The notes: generated by a model from the letters alone, not told the origin. Counted from the first letter of the stretch, positions 23,626-34,649 are shown. The stretch: DNA of 64,000 nucleotides from Gnetum montanum (GCA_015680685.1 MNCI01004725.1:52349-116348), one strand, 5' to 3'. Made by a program: numbers and translations.

Positions 23626-24399
23626 NNNNNNNNNNNNNNNNNNNNNNNNNNNNNNNNNNNNNNNNNNNNNNNNNNNNNNNNNNNNNNNNNNNNNNNNNNN
23701 NNNNNNNNNNNNNNNNNNNNNNNNNNNNNNNNNNNNNNNNNNNNNNNNNNNNNNNNNNNNNNNNNNNNNNNNNNNNNNNNNNNNNNNNNNNNNNNNNNNN
23801 NNNNNNNNNNNNNNNNNNNNNNNNNNNNNNNNNNNNNNNNNNNNNNNNNNNNNNNNNNNNNNNNNNNNNNNNNNNNNNNNNNNNNNNNNNNNNNNNNNNN
23901 NNNNNNNNNNNNNNNNNNNNNNNNNNNNNNNNNNNNNNNNNNNNNNNNNNNNNNNNNNNNNNNNNNNNNNNNNNNNNNNNNNNNNNNNNNNNNNNNNNNN
24001 NNNNNNNNNNNNNNNNNNNNNNNNNNNNNNNNNNNNNNNNNNNNNNNNNNNNNNNNNNNNNNNNNNNNNNNNNNNNNNNNNNNNNNNNNNNNNNNNNNNN
24101 NNNNNNNNNNNNNNNNNNNNNNNNNNNNNNNNNNNNNNNNNNNNNNNNNNNNNNNNNNNNNNNNNNNNNNNNNNNNNNNNNNNNNNNNNNNNNNNNNNNN
24201 NNNNNNNNNNNNNNNNNNNNNNNNNNNNNNNNNNNNNNNNNNNNNNNNNNNNNNNNNNNNNNNNNNNNNNNNNNNNNNNNNNNNNNNNNNNNNNNNNNNN
24301 NNNNNNNNNNNNNNNNNNNNNNNNNNNNNNNNNNNNNNNNNNNNNNNNNNNNNNNNNNNNNNNNNNNNNNNNNNNNNNNNNNNNNNNNNNNNNNNNNNN
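23626..24399. other. assembly gap (Ns) inside the element B 5' LTR
   Basis: 774 unknown bases. Apparent reading frames across it have no meaning. Confidence 1.
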
Positions 24400-24592
24400 A
24401 AAAAAATCATGTACCTCAGACTTGCTTAACAATACACCGTGACACCTACAAGCAAGCCTGGGAAGACAACGAACGATTAACCCCAAGCGTTCCTTGTGGC
24501 GTTAAGGCATTTAGTCTGCGGAGTTTGACCGGATCGCGCGTACACGCTCGTATTCGTATGGTTGAGTGTAGGGGTACCTTGCCACTCATCAT

Positions 24593-24610
24593 TGGCACCA
24601 TTGCCGGGGA
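24593..24610 (+). promoter_or_regulatory. tRNA-Asp primer binding site of element B
   Basis: TGGCACCATTGCCGGGGA, two G-to-A changes from the complement of plant tRNA-Asp, starting one base after the LTR. Confidence 0.9.
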
Positions 24611-24733
24611 CTACATGTTTTTACACCAATTGAACATAATGGATATCACTCACCTCGTTGTGAGCTTTAACGAACCTTCGGGTTAATCAGTTAATTAAGA
24701 ACATAAATAACGGTTAAACAACACACCATTAGG

Positions 24734-27700
24734 ATGGCTTCTTCTCATGAAATCAACTCACCTAAGGACAACACAGGAGATGGTCAGCATCACATGCATA
24801 ACCTAGATTAGTCATGTCCTAAATAATCTAAAGTAACATATACTCATCCTGATGAGTATGTCCCAGATTTTACTTTTATTCTCCATCAAGATGAACAACT
24901 GCGATGGAGAGATCTGCAAGGTAACATTGTGTTACCTCCAGATTGAGCAACCCCTAACATGCTTTTCCATGCCTTAGCACAGATTGGCATGCAAGAACTA
25001 TTTGCAGAATATGTTCTAGATGACCATGACACAAGGGACTATCTTCCCACAAATGCACAACGTATTCGGGACGCAAGGCAGGAGAGCCAACATTCATTGT
25101 TGAAGGGCAAGGTCCCCCATGTCATTAGTGAAATAGGAGATGAGGAACCCCTCACAATGGGTTTCTTAGAAAATGATGTTCCTCCTCCTCACTCTAGTGA
25201 AGAGGTTAGGCATCAGGGCCTTAGATCAACGATACATATTCCAGGCTCTGATCCCCGTGAGCACCAGCTGTTCACGGCAGGAACAATCACTCGCACTAAT
25301 GACGGACTCGTTGATCGTCACAACGATCGGGGCCGAAGCAGCCGAAGAGAAGGCAAGAAACATCACCATGGTGATGGATCCCCTTCTTCTTCCCCTTCAT
25401 CACATCATTCACCCTCTCCTTCCACATCTGGGCGCAGCCACCATGAGCATAACGCGGAAAGTAAAGGTAGAAGAGATGAAATGCCTCGACAAGAAGGTCG
25501 AGAGGAGTTAGGACAAGGACAAGGACGTAGGGAGAATAGGGAACCACAACGTAGACATCACAGACGTCATGAAAGAGATGATCATGACGAACCCCTATTC
25601 GCAACCCGAAGTATGCTTGACATTAGAGAGGCAGTTAGGATTCCCACAAGGCATTTGAAAGACAGTAGGATCAAGCGTTTGGATATAAATAATATCCCAC
25701 GTTTTGAAGGGGGATACAACGCTGATCCTCAACATCATTTACAGGCATTCCACGACGCCTGTGCCTTGCAGAACATAGACAATGAGTGGCAGAAACTCAA
25801 GTTGTTCCCAAGGACACTCACTAAAGAAGCGGAAAGCTGGTACCGGTCCTTAGAACCGGAAACCATCAGGAGGTGGAGTACGATGCTCGAATTGTTCAAC
25901 AACAAATATCAAACGTACTCCAGAGTGTCCAACTTGCGTAAGCAGATCCAAGGCTGGAAACAAGGAGCTTATGAATCCTTGGATGCTGCCATGGCCCGTT
26001 ACTACACATTGCTACATCGTTGCCCGGGCCATGGGTACGCTAAGCGGGATCAACTTCGCCACCTCGTGGATGGGCTACGAAATGAAACGAGAAGAACTCT
26101 TGGGACTTACGCCCAAGGGAGACTCTCCCAACTAAGAGCCCATGAAGTTGAAGTATTGTTGGAACAAGTAGCACAAGAAGAGGGTGAGCTACGGAAAAGA
26201 GAAAGTGCGGAGGAATACAACCGCGATCCCTCCCTTCGCAAGAAGGGAGTGAAATTCTGTGATGAGGAGGATGAGTCACCACTCGAAGAGTTGGTGAACA
26301 GGAAAACCGTGCCGATCCAAAAGTTAACAACGGAGGTATCGGCTAAGGTAGACCAAATGTGGGATTCCTTAGACTCACGAATAGAAACAGTTTTGAAAAT
26401 CGTAGAAGAGTCTAAGGATGAGCAAAGTAGTGATAAAAGCAAAAACATGCGGAGAAACTTTAACCCTGCACATAACAAGGGTAAGGGAAAAATCTCTAAC
26501 TCCGATGAGGCTGAAAATTCTGATTCAGACAATGATGGTGGATGTGAGGTCTGCTACTATGACCATCCTAAGGGATGTTGTCCAATTATCTCACATCTGC
26601 AGGAGTCTGGGGTGTATGCATTAAATCCAAGACTTAATCAACGGCAAACACCCAGAAGGTTACCTTATCCACAAGGTAACCCAAGGCAGTTCCACCAACC
26701 CTTGACGTATTATCCAAGTGGAACGCCTCCGCAGCCCATCGAACAACATCAGCAGTGGCAATACCCACAGTCATGGGGGATGCCACAGCCGACACATCGA
26801 TACCCTTACCGGCAGCCTGATCCTTATGGTTATTATGTGCAGCAGCCAGTTTCTCCAGGTGACGCTATGAGTCACACTCCACACCGTCACTACTACGCTC
26901 GGGAGTACTTCAGAAGGACTCCTTCTCCTCCGGGAGACATCCCACATTCCGTCCATCCTCTAACTCCACCCGCACCTCTTCCTCAAGTAGTTCCCATAAC
27001 ACCTCCTGCTCCAACAATGCAAGGGGAATTGCCTACCCAACCGCAGCAACGTCACGCCGCGAGAGCTGTAAATATTCAGAGTGTAAATATCCAACTGGGT
27101 ACTAGTTCTGGCGATAACTGTACAAAAAAGAGACCCTTTTTCAGAACTAAGAGCCCAGACAAACTCTCGCAACAACAAGCGGACGGGTACATGTATAGGC
27201 CTCTAACTACTAACGCTTCGGAGCACCCTTCAGTCCAAGGGAGTGTAACGCATACGGTTATGTTAACACATACCGTAACTGACTGGATCAAGGTAGGCCA
27301 CCTTCCCAGGAAACTAACTGACCCTGGGAGTCCCTTTATTTATTTGCAGATCGCTGGAAATGCACCACATCGAGCTCTTCTTGACTCAGGTTCCGGAGTC
27401 AACTTAATTTCGCGAAAGATGTATCACGCCTGGAACCTGCCACAACTTAAGAAGAGCAATATCCAACTAGAGTTGGCGGACCAGTCCATCACCATTCCCT
27501 TGGGATTGGTGGAGGATGTTATTACCACTGTGTGTGGTTGGTCCTACCCAGCGGATTTCCTAGTGATCGATGTTAACAACAACGAAGGGGACTTCCCAAT
27601 TATAATGGGAAGGGCATGGCTAAGCACAGTAGACGCATGCCTTAGGATCCGCGATCTTTCCTTGGAAATCTCTAAGATAAACATATGTGGAAAGATCGAG

Positions 27701-28078
27701 AAGAGGATAGTTCCATGCATCACATACAGTGATTCATCGGGTGATGACATGGAGGAAATGTCTCCATGTAACAGGTGTGCCCAAGAAACTCTGCAACAAA
27801 GATGCCTGTATGTAGCAACCACACAAGAAGTAGTAGACACCCCGTGGTTGACAGCTTCTCATAGGGGCAAACAAATATGCATGGAACGAACTGAGGAAAC
27901 TCATGCCAACAACCGTGGCATAGACACATTGGAACGTGAGCGTCGCCAACTTCCACCCCTCAACTTAAGATCATCAATTGGGAGAAGTTGGGCACTTCTT
28001 AGAAATTCAAATAGGCGCTCACTATTTCGGATCTCTCCCTTACAACTCAGTCATGGGGGAGATGGCCACCTATGCTAA
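24734..28078 (+). CDS. gag: gag-protease polyprotein of element B (three stops near the N-terminus)
   Basis: The uninterrupted frame covers 24959-28078 (1039 codons), but the same frame extends upstream to ATG 24734 (MASSHEINSPKDNTG) with three stops, at 24809, 24824 and 24944. Homology of the upstream part to element 1 (HPDEYVPDFTFILH) shows it belongs to gag. In numbering from 24959: a charged Ser/His/Arg-rich region at about 95-215; the gag core at about 230-385 (IPRFEGGYNADPQHHLQAF, ESWYRSLEP, LHRCPGHGYAKRDQL); a knuckle CEVCYYDHPKGCC at about 526-538; a Pro/Gln/Tyr-rich stretch at about 550-700; and an aspartic protease with ALLDSGSGVNLIS at about 800-815 and FPIIMGRAWLSTVD at about 878-891. 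No RT follows; it ends LQLSHGGDGHLC. It could supply capsid and protease but cannot reverse-transcribe alone. Confidence 0.85.
28051..28064 (+). promoter_or_regulatory. second polypurine block at the end of pol
   Basis: catgggggagatgg, overlapping the codons for HGGDG, is repeated at 49000-49013 and, as cgtggaggagatgg on the minus strand, near 12470. It resembles the 3' PPT and could act as an internal plus-strand primer; this is inference. Confidence 0.35.
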
Positions 28079-28095
28079 CCATATGGGGCCCTCAG

Positions 28096-28235
28096 TTCTT
28101 TTTCAGTTTTTGTTTTACACATTTTTGTTTTACAACGTTTTTGTTTTACACGTTTTTGTTTTACAAATTTCTTTAACTTTTCTAATTTTTGTTTTACAAC
28201 TTTCTTTAACTTTTCTTGTTTTTGTTTTACACCAT
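28096..28235. repeat. TTTTGTTTTACA minisatellite
   Basis: About seven imperfect copies of a 12-16 nt unit with ttttgttttaca. Matching but less regular Ts and tttaca units occur at 49060-49170 and, inverted, at 12360-12440. Confidence 0.8.
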
Positions 28236-28251
28236 CGTTATACTTTTCTAT

Positions 28252-28275
28252 TTGTGTGTGTGTGTGTGTGTGTGT
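28252..28275. repeat. (TG)n microsatellite
   Basis: About twelve consecutive TG units following the minisatellite. Confidence 0.95.
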
Positions 28276-29604
28276 CATCCACCATGTAAGTTCGTCACCC
28301 AATAAGTGTTCAGACCGATGGGATGAATTGTTTTTTCCTTAATTGCTAATGTTTGGTTTTTACCTTTAAGTTCCAATGTTGATACTAAGGTATGTCTCTG
28401 TTGATATGGCAGGTAATGAGATGACTTCATCCATCCATCCATCAAGTCTATGGTTTCCCTTGGCTTGGAAATGTACGGTTCCCTTCCAATAAGAACTTTA
28501 GCAAACTGGTGATTGGGCATTTCTCAAACTAAGGAAGGACTCAAGGATTGTAAAGGGTGTGACTTCAAGGGAACTTGATGCTTTTGTGTTGGTCATTCAC
28601 TTGGGTGCTTGGTTGTTTTCTTTTTGAGTTTTCTTACCGTTTCGATGTTACCCATTCTTCGGAAGCTGAGACAATAAAAATAAAGAAGTCTTTGCATGGT
28701 GTGGTCCCCATGCATAAAAACACACACAAAAAAAAAACCAAGGTGAGGATTCAAAGCACACCCCTTAGACGAAATAAAATTTGGGCTGCAAGCACTGGTT
28801 ATGGAACCAAAGTGTTCCCTCTAACTAAGGCCCTTCTCACTTCCCATTCTCTCCTTTGTTTCATCGGAATGGTTGTGGCTCTCTGAAGACGCATCCTTGT
28901 TATCCATGTGGATGGTTTAACCAAATGCATTGATGCGAAGTCACTGGAAGTGGTTGGTTTGAGCCAAAGTTGGAATGAGATTCGCCAAGTCACATTAATC
29001 ATAAAACACACAAGGGGTTGTACACCACCTTGTCTTGGGATTCCATTCCACTTCTCTTCTTTCCATCCTTCTCCCCATTGTTCACCTCATTGCCGGTTGT
29101 ATCATTAGTGCATATATTTTGGTTGATGTATTGTTTTCTTTTTGGTAAATTCTTACGGTTAAGACTTTAACTCTTGTTCCAAAGGACATTCCCAGAGCCT
29201 ACGGACTCTTTGAATGTGGGATTGTCAGGGCATTAAGGGCATGAGCCTGCTTTGGGGAGGACCCACTAACATTCCTATTTGGAACATTAGTTAACTTCTT
29301 TTCCTTAACATTTTGCAATTAATTTTATTTTTGTTCATTTCCATCTTGACATCCATTTCACTAATGTCATTGTTGTCCCTTTTTCCCTATCTTTCTTACT
29401 CCTTTTCTTTCTCCATTCTAACACTACCGGAGGTTCGTGATTAGTCATGGGGGTACGGGGCTTGCTTTTTCGATTTTTCTCCTATACCCTAGATTTTTTC
29501 ATTTTTCTTTCTTAACCCCTACACCTTCGGTAGTCATCATCTACATTTTCCCCGATCCATATCAGCCATACCACAACCTACCAATGAACCTAAACCTAAG
29601 CAAG

Positions 29605-29664
29605 GTATTATTTACTTAATGATTCAATTACCCTTGCTAATAGATGATTGTGTTGTGTGTGCAG
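29605..29664 (+). promoter_or_regulatory. putative 60-nt intron preserved where the extra ORF was deleted
   Basis: Donor-like agcaag|gtatta and acceptor-like gtgtgtgcag|ATGG. The ATG starts only a short frame (about 10 codons from 29665), then the sequence runs without the extra ORF to the PPT. The acceptor outlived the ORF it served. Confidence 0.5.
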
Positions 29665-30037
29665 ATGGTAATCATACAACAACAGAATGGATCTAGAGTA
29701 ACCACTTGGAATGGAGCAGCGATGAAGCAGCTATGCAAGGAGTAGAATGGATAATGCACTTATGGATGGACAACGGAAGGCGCAATCTAGGCGTTGGCAG
29801 TAGCAAGACTCTACTCTCTTCTTCTATTCTATTCTCTCTCCTCTTTTCTCTCAGCTGCCAAATGTGGTCTGATGTCATTGTAATAAGGTGTTCACCCTTG
29901 TTGTCATGAACACCAGTTGTGTCAAGTCTTGTAATAAGGATCCGTTTACATGTCATTCCATTAGTTCCATTTCCCCTCAATAATCCCATACCTACCTGAT
30001 ATCATTGTAAGGAACTCGAGGACGAGTTTTCATTTAG

Positions 30038-30048
30038 TCATGGCGGTA
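30038..30048 (+). promoter_or_regulatory. polypurine tract of element B (altered)
   Basis: tcatggcggta precedes the 3' LTR, preceded by the family landmark aactcgaggacgagttttca. Compared with tcgtgggggta elsewhere, the purine run is interrupted by C. Confidence 0.65.
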
Positions 30049-30470
30049 TGATGAGATGCAGATTGCATAAGCCATGATATCGCGTACGTGATATCGTGGC
30101 CGCCGCGATATCGCATCCCCTGCGATATCGCGTCGCCATATCTATAAATAAGAGGCGACACTCCCTTCATTTCCCAATCTTGGCTAGAAGTAGTGAAGCT
30201 TTGGCAGTTTGAACACTCTAGAGTTAGATTAATTTCCCATGTGCCCGCAGTAGGAGTCCTAGAGTGAACGACTCTTTATTCGAGCAACTTTGTAACCTGA
30301 ATACAAGTTGTGTACAACAATAAAGAAAAACTTGATTGGATAAACCTTGCAGTACATGGTTTTATTTTGTTGTTATTTATTGCTTTCCTAGTGCACACGA
30401 GTACGACTTGATTACGAACATCTACGGATGTGTACTTCCCACTTCCCTTACCGTGGGAATAGGAGCATCA
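30049..30470 (+). repeat. 3' LTR of element B (U5 shortened)
   Basis: It matches the 5' LTR from TGATGAGATGCAG through TATA (30143-30150) to tgctttcctagtgcaca. It then continues with gagtacgacttgattacga, known from the LTR at 60152-60870, but loses most of U5 after about 30425. The end assignment (gcatca|ctag) is inferred from the flank. Confidence 0.75.
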
Positions 30471-30698
30471 CTAGCTACAACATGCTACTAAAGGATTTGT
30501 AATAGTAGTTGGATAATATATGGCTACCTATTTATAGGACTATTGCTAGATGTTTAAGGAGGCTACTCTGACTTATCATTAGGTTCTTTTGACTTGTGGA
30601 CCCCACCAACATCATAACCACATATACTATACATATCTATAACTTGAAATCACAAATGGATGAGTACCCCAACCATCATACAACATCGTAGTAAACTA
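30471..30698 (-). other. Tekay-like 5' UTR and gag scrap
   Basis: On the minus strand this lies between the PBS and the insertion point of element B. A short readable frame (MMLVGSTSQKN) may be the gag start. Most of gag is deleted. Confidence 0.45.
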
Positions 30699-30710
30699 GC
30701 TTCGATACCA
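30699..30710 (-). promoter_or_regulatory. primer binding site of the Tekay-like element
   Basis: On the minus strand tggtatcgaagc lies a few bases after the LTR end. It resembles the plant initiator-Met tRNA complement TGGTATCAGAGC with two changes. Confidence 0.7.
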
Positions 30711-30713
30711 TAA

Positions 30714-32253
30714 TGTAACACCCTTTCCTCATCACCAACTATTCCACACACTAATGCTAGCACCACCCACCAATGACCATTATAAGCATCATTGTGAACA
30801 CATGTACAAGTCCAAACTAGCTTAAGCCAACACATTTCATAAGTACAACACATCCAAAACCAACATAACATGACCACATATATCCACACCTAATAGTGAC
30901 ATTTGTTCCATAAAAATCATACCACAATTCGACAAAACAAAATTTTACACCACAACCATATTTCTTGAACTACATGTAATTCCACAAAAATAATTGCCAT
31001 AATAACCTCCAAAATGAGATATGCCTAAAGAGAAAACCAATTTCNTATAATAACCTCCAAAATGAGATATGCCTAAAGAGAAAACCAATTTCATGATTAG
31101 AAAGTACTTCCCAAGATGATCCCAATGATACTAATTTCACCTAAATCGGACTTGTAGAAGTAAAGTTATGCACGTTTAAAGTTTGATTAATAAAATAATA
31201 ATCAATAATATTTAATTACAGGTAGTGATGATTGAAACTCCAAGAAACTACCAAGCCACAATAGGCCCCTAAAATATAATATTCCAACCATACCAGTCTC
31301 ATCAACATGACATATCATATTCCACAAGTCCACATCATACCATACGTTGCATATATACTAATAAACAATTCATAACCAAAACTGTACAATTTTGGGAAAT
31401 ACATAAAATAGCATGTCCAAGCTTAATCTTTTAACTATCTGCCCCACATGCATACATTTCATGATCATATACACTAATCCAGCATAAAAATATAAGGAAA
31501 AGATAAAGACAACCCTCCCAATTAAAATTGTTATAGTAGAAAGTATGACACAAGTAAAAAATCCTTAAAAATATGCTAGGACTCCATTTTGCTCTAAACA
31601 AGTTTTGCATCCATGTAGACAAGATTGTAGTAATTCCAAATCTAGTTTAGAGCAAGCGATAGTTGTCCAAAATGCCAAAATTTCAAGAAAAGAGTAAAAC
31701 AATGGAAGAAAACAAAGGAAAAACATAAGAGAAGAATTTGGAAATCAGTTTCTATTCTCAAATCCGAAATTCACAATAAATAGGAAAATGCATAAGTTTA
31801 TTTTTTTAATCCCTTCATAACTAATACCTTGCATTTCAAATGTGCATAATAATCATATTAGGACTCCAAATCAAAATCCGTTTGAACCTATGAGATTCTT
31901 ATCAAACACTCTACATTTTCACATGCCAAAATTGCACCCAAGCATCATACAACATAGCACTATAGTTCAAATGCATAAATACTGAAATTTCATATAAAGC
32001 TTAAATGCATACCAAATAGGAGTTCTTGTACGGTACTCCAACTTCCCTACCAACAACATCACCTGTCTAACACATTACACAGGGCTAGTGTACATAATCA
32101 CATTAGTTAAGCATGTAAAGACATTATAATCATAATATATAAAGTGCAATTCCAGTAAGCTAAGTCGTCCCCAGTAACCCACCATGACAACATACGTAAT
32201 GTATAAATCATAATCATATGGCCATACCTAATGTTTCTAGAAGGGATGTAACA
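30714..32253 (-). repeat. 5' LTR of the Tekay-like element
   Basis: Runs TGTAACACCC to GGGATGTAACA on the plus strand, i.e. a TGTTACA-type inverted terminus. About 1.54 kb, including a 48-bp artificial-looking duplication around an N at 31045. Confidence 0.85.
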
Positions 32254-33634
32254 ACTCCTCCCTTTAGAAGCACACCAAGTGGCAATACTCCTTGGAATAA
32301 TGGTAGTCTTATGGTTATGAATGCTATGGATCAAAGAATGTGATGTCACTAGAAAGTGATTTGGACTTGGTTTGAATCTTGGGTAGAAAGGCTAATGATT
32401 ACTTTAACCAAAGATTACACACAAGAACTCTTTATGCCTATGGTAAGATACCTCACGTCCCGGTTTCAACAATCCCTTCTACAACCCATTTTACCTTACT
32501 ATATATTTAATCATAACTTTGTGGTTTCATATAATATACTATTATTTTCCCAATCTAGTGATACCAAAATGTGTGTTTTGCTAGACAAGTATGTATTACA
32601 TTCAATTCCTTATATGCCTATAAACACTTTAGGTATGGTTATACAAGGGCACTAAGGGCTAAAGCCTACTTTGGGAAGGACCCACTTGTATAACTATTGT
32701 ATCTCATACTTGATAAGAAATTCCACATCATCTTGTACCTTTTGAAATAATCAAAACATAATAAACACTTTCCATATCATATTCAAACCTATCCATCAAT
32801 TTTGAACCTTCAATCCATCTCAAATTGACTCAATAAGCTTTCATTGCCCGAGTTTCCTTTTTTAGGAACTTTGAATGCCAGATTTTTGAAAAATGAGCAT
32901 CATTAATGATCCAAGATCCTTTGGACAAGCTTCACATCTTCCAAACATTCCAATTGACCCACTTTTTCCTAGAAAAATCTACAGAAATTTGAAATGTTTT
33001 ATGGTGATGTTGTAGCTACGACATCATAGCCCCTATGGTGATGCATCTATGGTGCATCATTTATGATGTTGTGCACATAAAAATAGTATATATACACATA
33101 GAAGTTAGTGAAATTTTCATTTCATTATTTTTTAGTAAGAGTTCCCAAGCCCATAACTTTGTCCAAATAGCTTTGTTTCTTGAAATTCTTGAACCTTGTT
33201 AATCTCGGAGTGCTTAACTTAGTCGTTTGGGGGGTGGGGGGTTGGGTTGGTGGGAGGGGGAGTGGTGTACATTGCATGATATTTGAAGAATTTGAGCCAA
33301 AAATTTTCTAACACCTAAAAGATATTATAAAGGGTAAGCATAAGAAATTAAAGATGATCATCATTAATCAGTCAAACCTAAGCCAAAGAACTTAGTTAAT
33401 TCTCCAAATCAACCATACCAATCATTTTAGGGCACAATAAATAAGGAAATGATAACAATGGGAGGTCTTAACAATAAAGGATATAACACTAAGGGGATTT
33501 TATTTTGAAAATTTTCTAACTTTGCAATTATAATAAGATAAGAACTTGATCTAACCAAGAGTACAAGGAAGATAAAGAATTGTTAAGAATTGATTTAAAC
33601 ACTTTAATAATTTTCAAACTCCTAATGATTGCAA

Positions 33635-34640
33635 ATGATCACAAAGAGACTAGTAGCTAAGGACCCTCTCAACATGGGAGCGAAAGACCAAGAGACTACA
33701 GGAGAGGCCAAGCAGGAGAATAGACTCCATAGGCCAAACATGTGAAGTAGAAAGCACAATAATTTAGCATTCATCAATAAACTCTTGCTACCAAACATTA
33801 TGCACAAGGAAAGGCAGAAGTTCCACCAGCACTTGAACAAGGTTAGCACCTCACACTATCTCCAAAATGCCTCCAGGCCATATAGGAATAATCCATCATG
33901 TCCACAGTCATTATGGAATTGAACTTTGGTCCTTTTATTGAGTTTTCTCTAGAAGCTATGAAGACGCAACTCCAAGCATCTCTCCTATGGCCTACCTTAT
34001 CCAATAGTGGTGAATGGTATTTAGGGGAAACTTATCAATTCTAGCAAAACAAATAGGTAGATGCTATACTAAAAATTAAAGGAGTCTTTGTGTTGTATTT
34101 AGTAGAGGAAATTGCCAAGGCCCTCAACATCCCAAATGAAGAAGCCAATGTTGCACAAATCTTAATGAGATTAGAAACCAATGCCAAAAAGCTATGATTA
34201 CAAAGGGCATACAGAAAAGAGAATAAGGATCATAGTGAGCTCACAACCAAGGAGAAGATATATTTCAAGATTGGAACCTACCATTTTTTTTTGGCCAAAA
34301 GGCTTAATAGAATATCAACATATGAGGCTAGATGAAGTGCCCTTTTGACGGGGAAATTCAATGCCAACATTGCCAATTTTTTCTTCCTTGAAATCCAAAT
34401 GTGGTTTAAAAAGAAGGTAGGGAAATTGATGCTTCCATTCCCTTGCATCATCAAGAAGCTATGTTAACATGATGGAATCCTAGGATACACCAATGATGTC
34501 CCTAGAAAGGTCCAAAATGCTTCTTATGTAGAAATGTTTAAGTTGGTGCCATTTAAGAAAGATCAGCTAGAGAAGCTAGTAAGCACCAAGGGAGCTACAA
34601 GTTTCACCCTTGCTAGTAACATTTCAACTACCAGTTAGCA
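33635..34640 (+). pseudogene. extra 3' ORF, third copy, N-terminal domain only
   Basis: Start ATG 33635 follows gattgcaa, apparently an acceptor gattgcag with G to A. Conserved blocks are MELNFGPFIEF, SGEWYLGETYQF, KIYFKIGTYHFF, RISTYEAR, NANIANFFFLEIQMWF, LMLPFPCIIKKLC and ILGYTNDV. They match 62980-63580 (minus) in order. It ends soon after VEMFKLVPFKKDQLEKL; the coiled-coil tail is deleted. Several stops. Confidence 0.65.
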
Positions 34641-34649
34641 ACAATAAGC

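Larger units (their letters stand above)
23269..24591 (+). repeat. 5' LTR of element B (contains the sequence gap)
   Basis: Starts TGATGAGATGCAG and ends CCACTCATCA, a 7-bp inverted repeat. U3 carries GCGATATCGC-type palindromes (23294-23352), and a TATA box tataaata is at 23371-23378. The region after tgctttcctagtgcgca is replaced by Ns (23626-24399). The true LTR is probably nearer the 719-924 bp of related LTRs, so the gap size is likely nominal. Confidence 0.85.
28079..29604 (+). other. 3' UTR of element B
   Basis: Homologous to 48965-50165 and to 10473-12480 (minus). Landmarks are gcatggtgtggtccccatgc (an imperfect hairpin, around 28694-28713), ccccttagacgaaataaa (28763 onwards) and gggcatgagcctgctttggg (around 29236-29255). 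It begins with AT-rich TTTTGTTTTACA repeats and a TG microsatellite. No conserved frame. Confidence 0.7.
23269..30470 (+). mobile_element. element B: non-autonomous Athila-like element carrying gag-protease only
   Basis: The 5' LTR (23269-24591, with a 774-N gap) and 3' LTR (30049-30470) enclose the PBS (24593-24610), a gag-PR reading frame, a 3' UTR and the altered PPT. RT, RNase H, integrase and the extra ORF are absent. The gag-PR frame runs straight into the sequence that follows integrase in the copy at 47665-48960. CTAG occurs just before the 5' LTR (23265-23268) and just after 30470, consistent with a short target-site duplication. It is nested inside the Tekay-like gag. It is the best-preserved element in the window. 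The 3' LTR is shortened in U5. Confidence 0.85.
18190..32253 (-). mobile_element. Tekay/Del-like Ty3/gypsy chromovirus, split by element B
   Basis: Minus strand: the 5' LTR is at 30714-32253 with the PBS at 30699-30710, and the 3' LTR at 18190-19671 with an adjoining purine tract (minus ctcaaggaggagag, 19672-19685). The pol order PR-RT-RH-INT-chromodomain-like tail lies in 19690-22960. The gag zinc knuckle at 23183-23268 is cut by element B. Most of gag N-terminal to the knuckle is missing, since only about 230 bp separates the B insertion from the PBS. Pol is broken by many stops. Confidence 0.85.

Noticed and set aside
23538-24686. Long open frames across the N gap
   Set aside because: They are open only because Ns cannot form stops; the flanks are LTR sequence.
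25173-27291. Several 70-140-codon frames on both strands inside the gag-protease frame
   Set aside because: They overlap the 1039-codon frame, which carries the recognisable gag core, knuckle and protease motifs.
28575-28886. 103-codon frame in element B 3' UTR
   Set aside because: Not kept in the homologous regions at 49600-49850 or 11690-11910; the region is conserved as non-coding.
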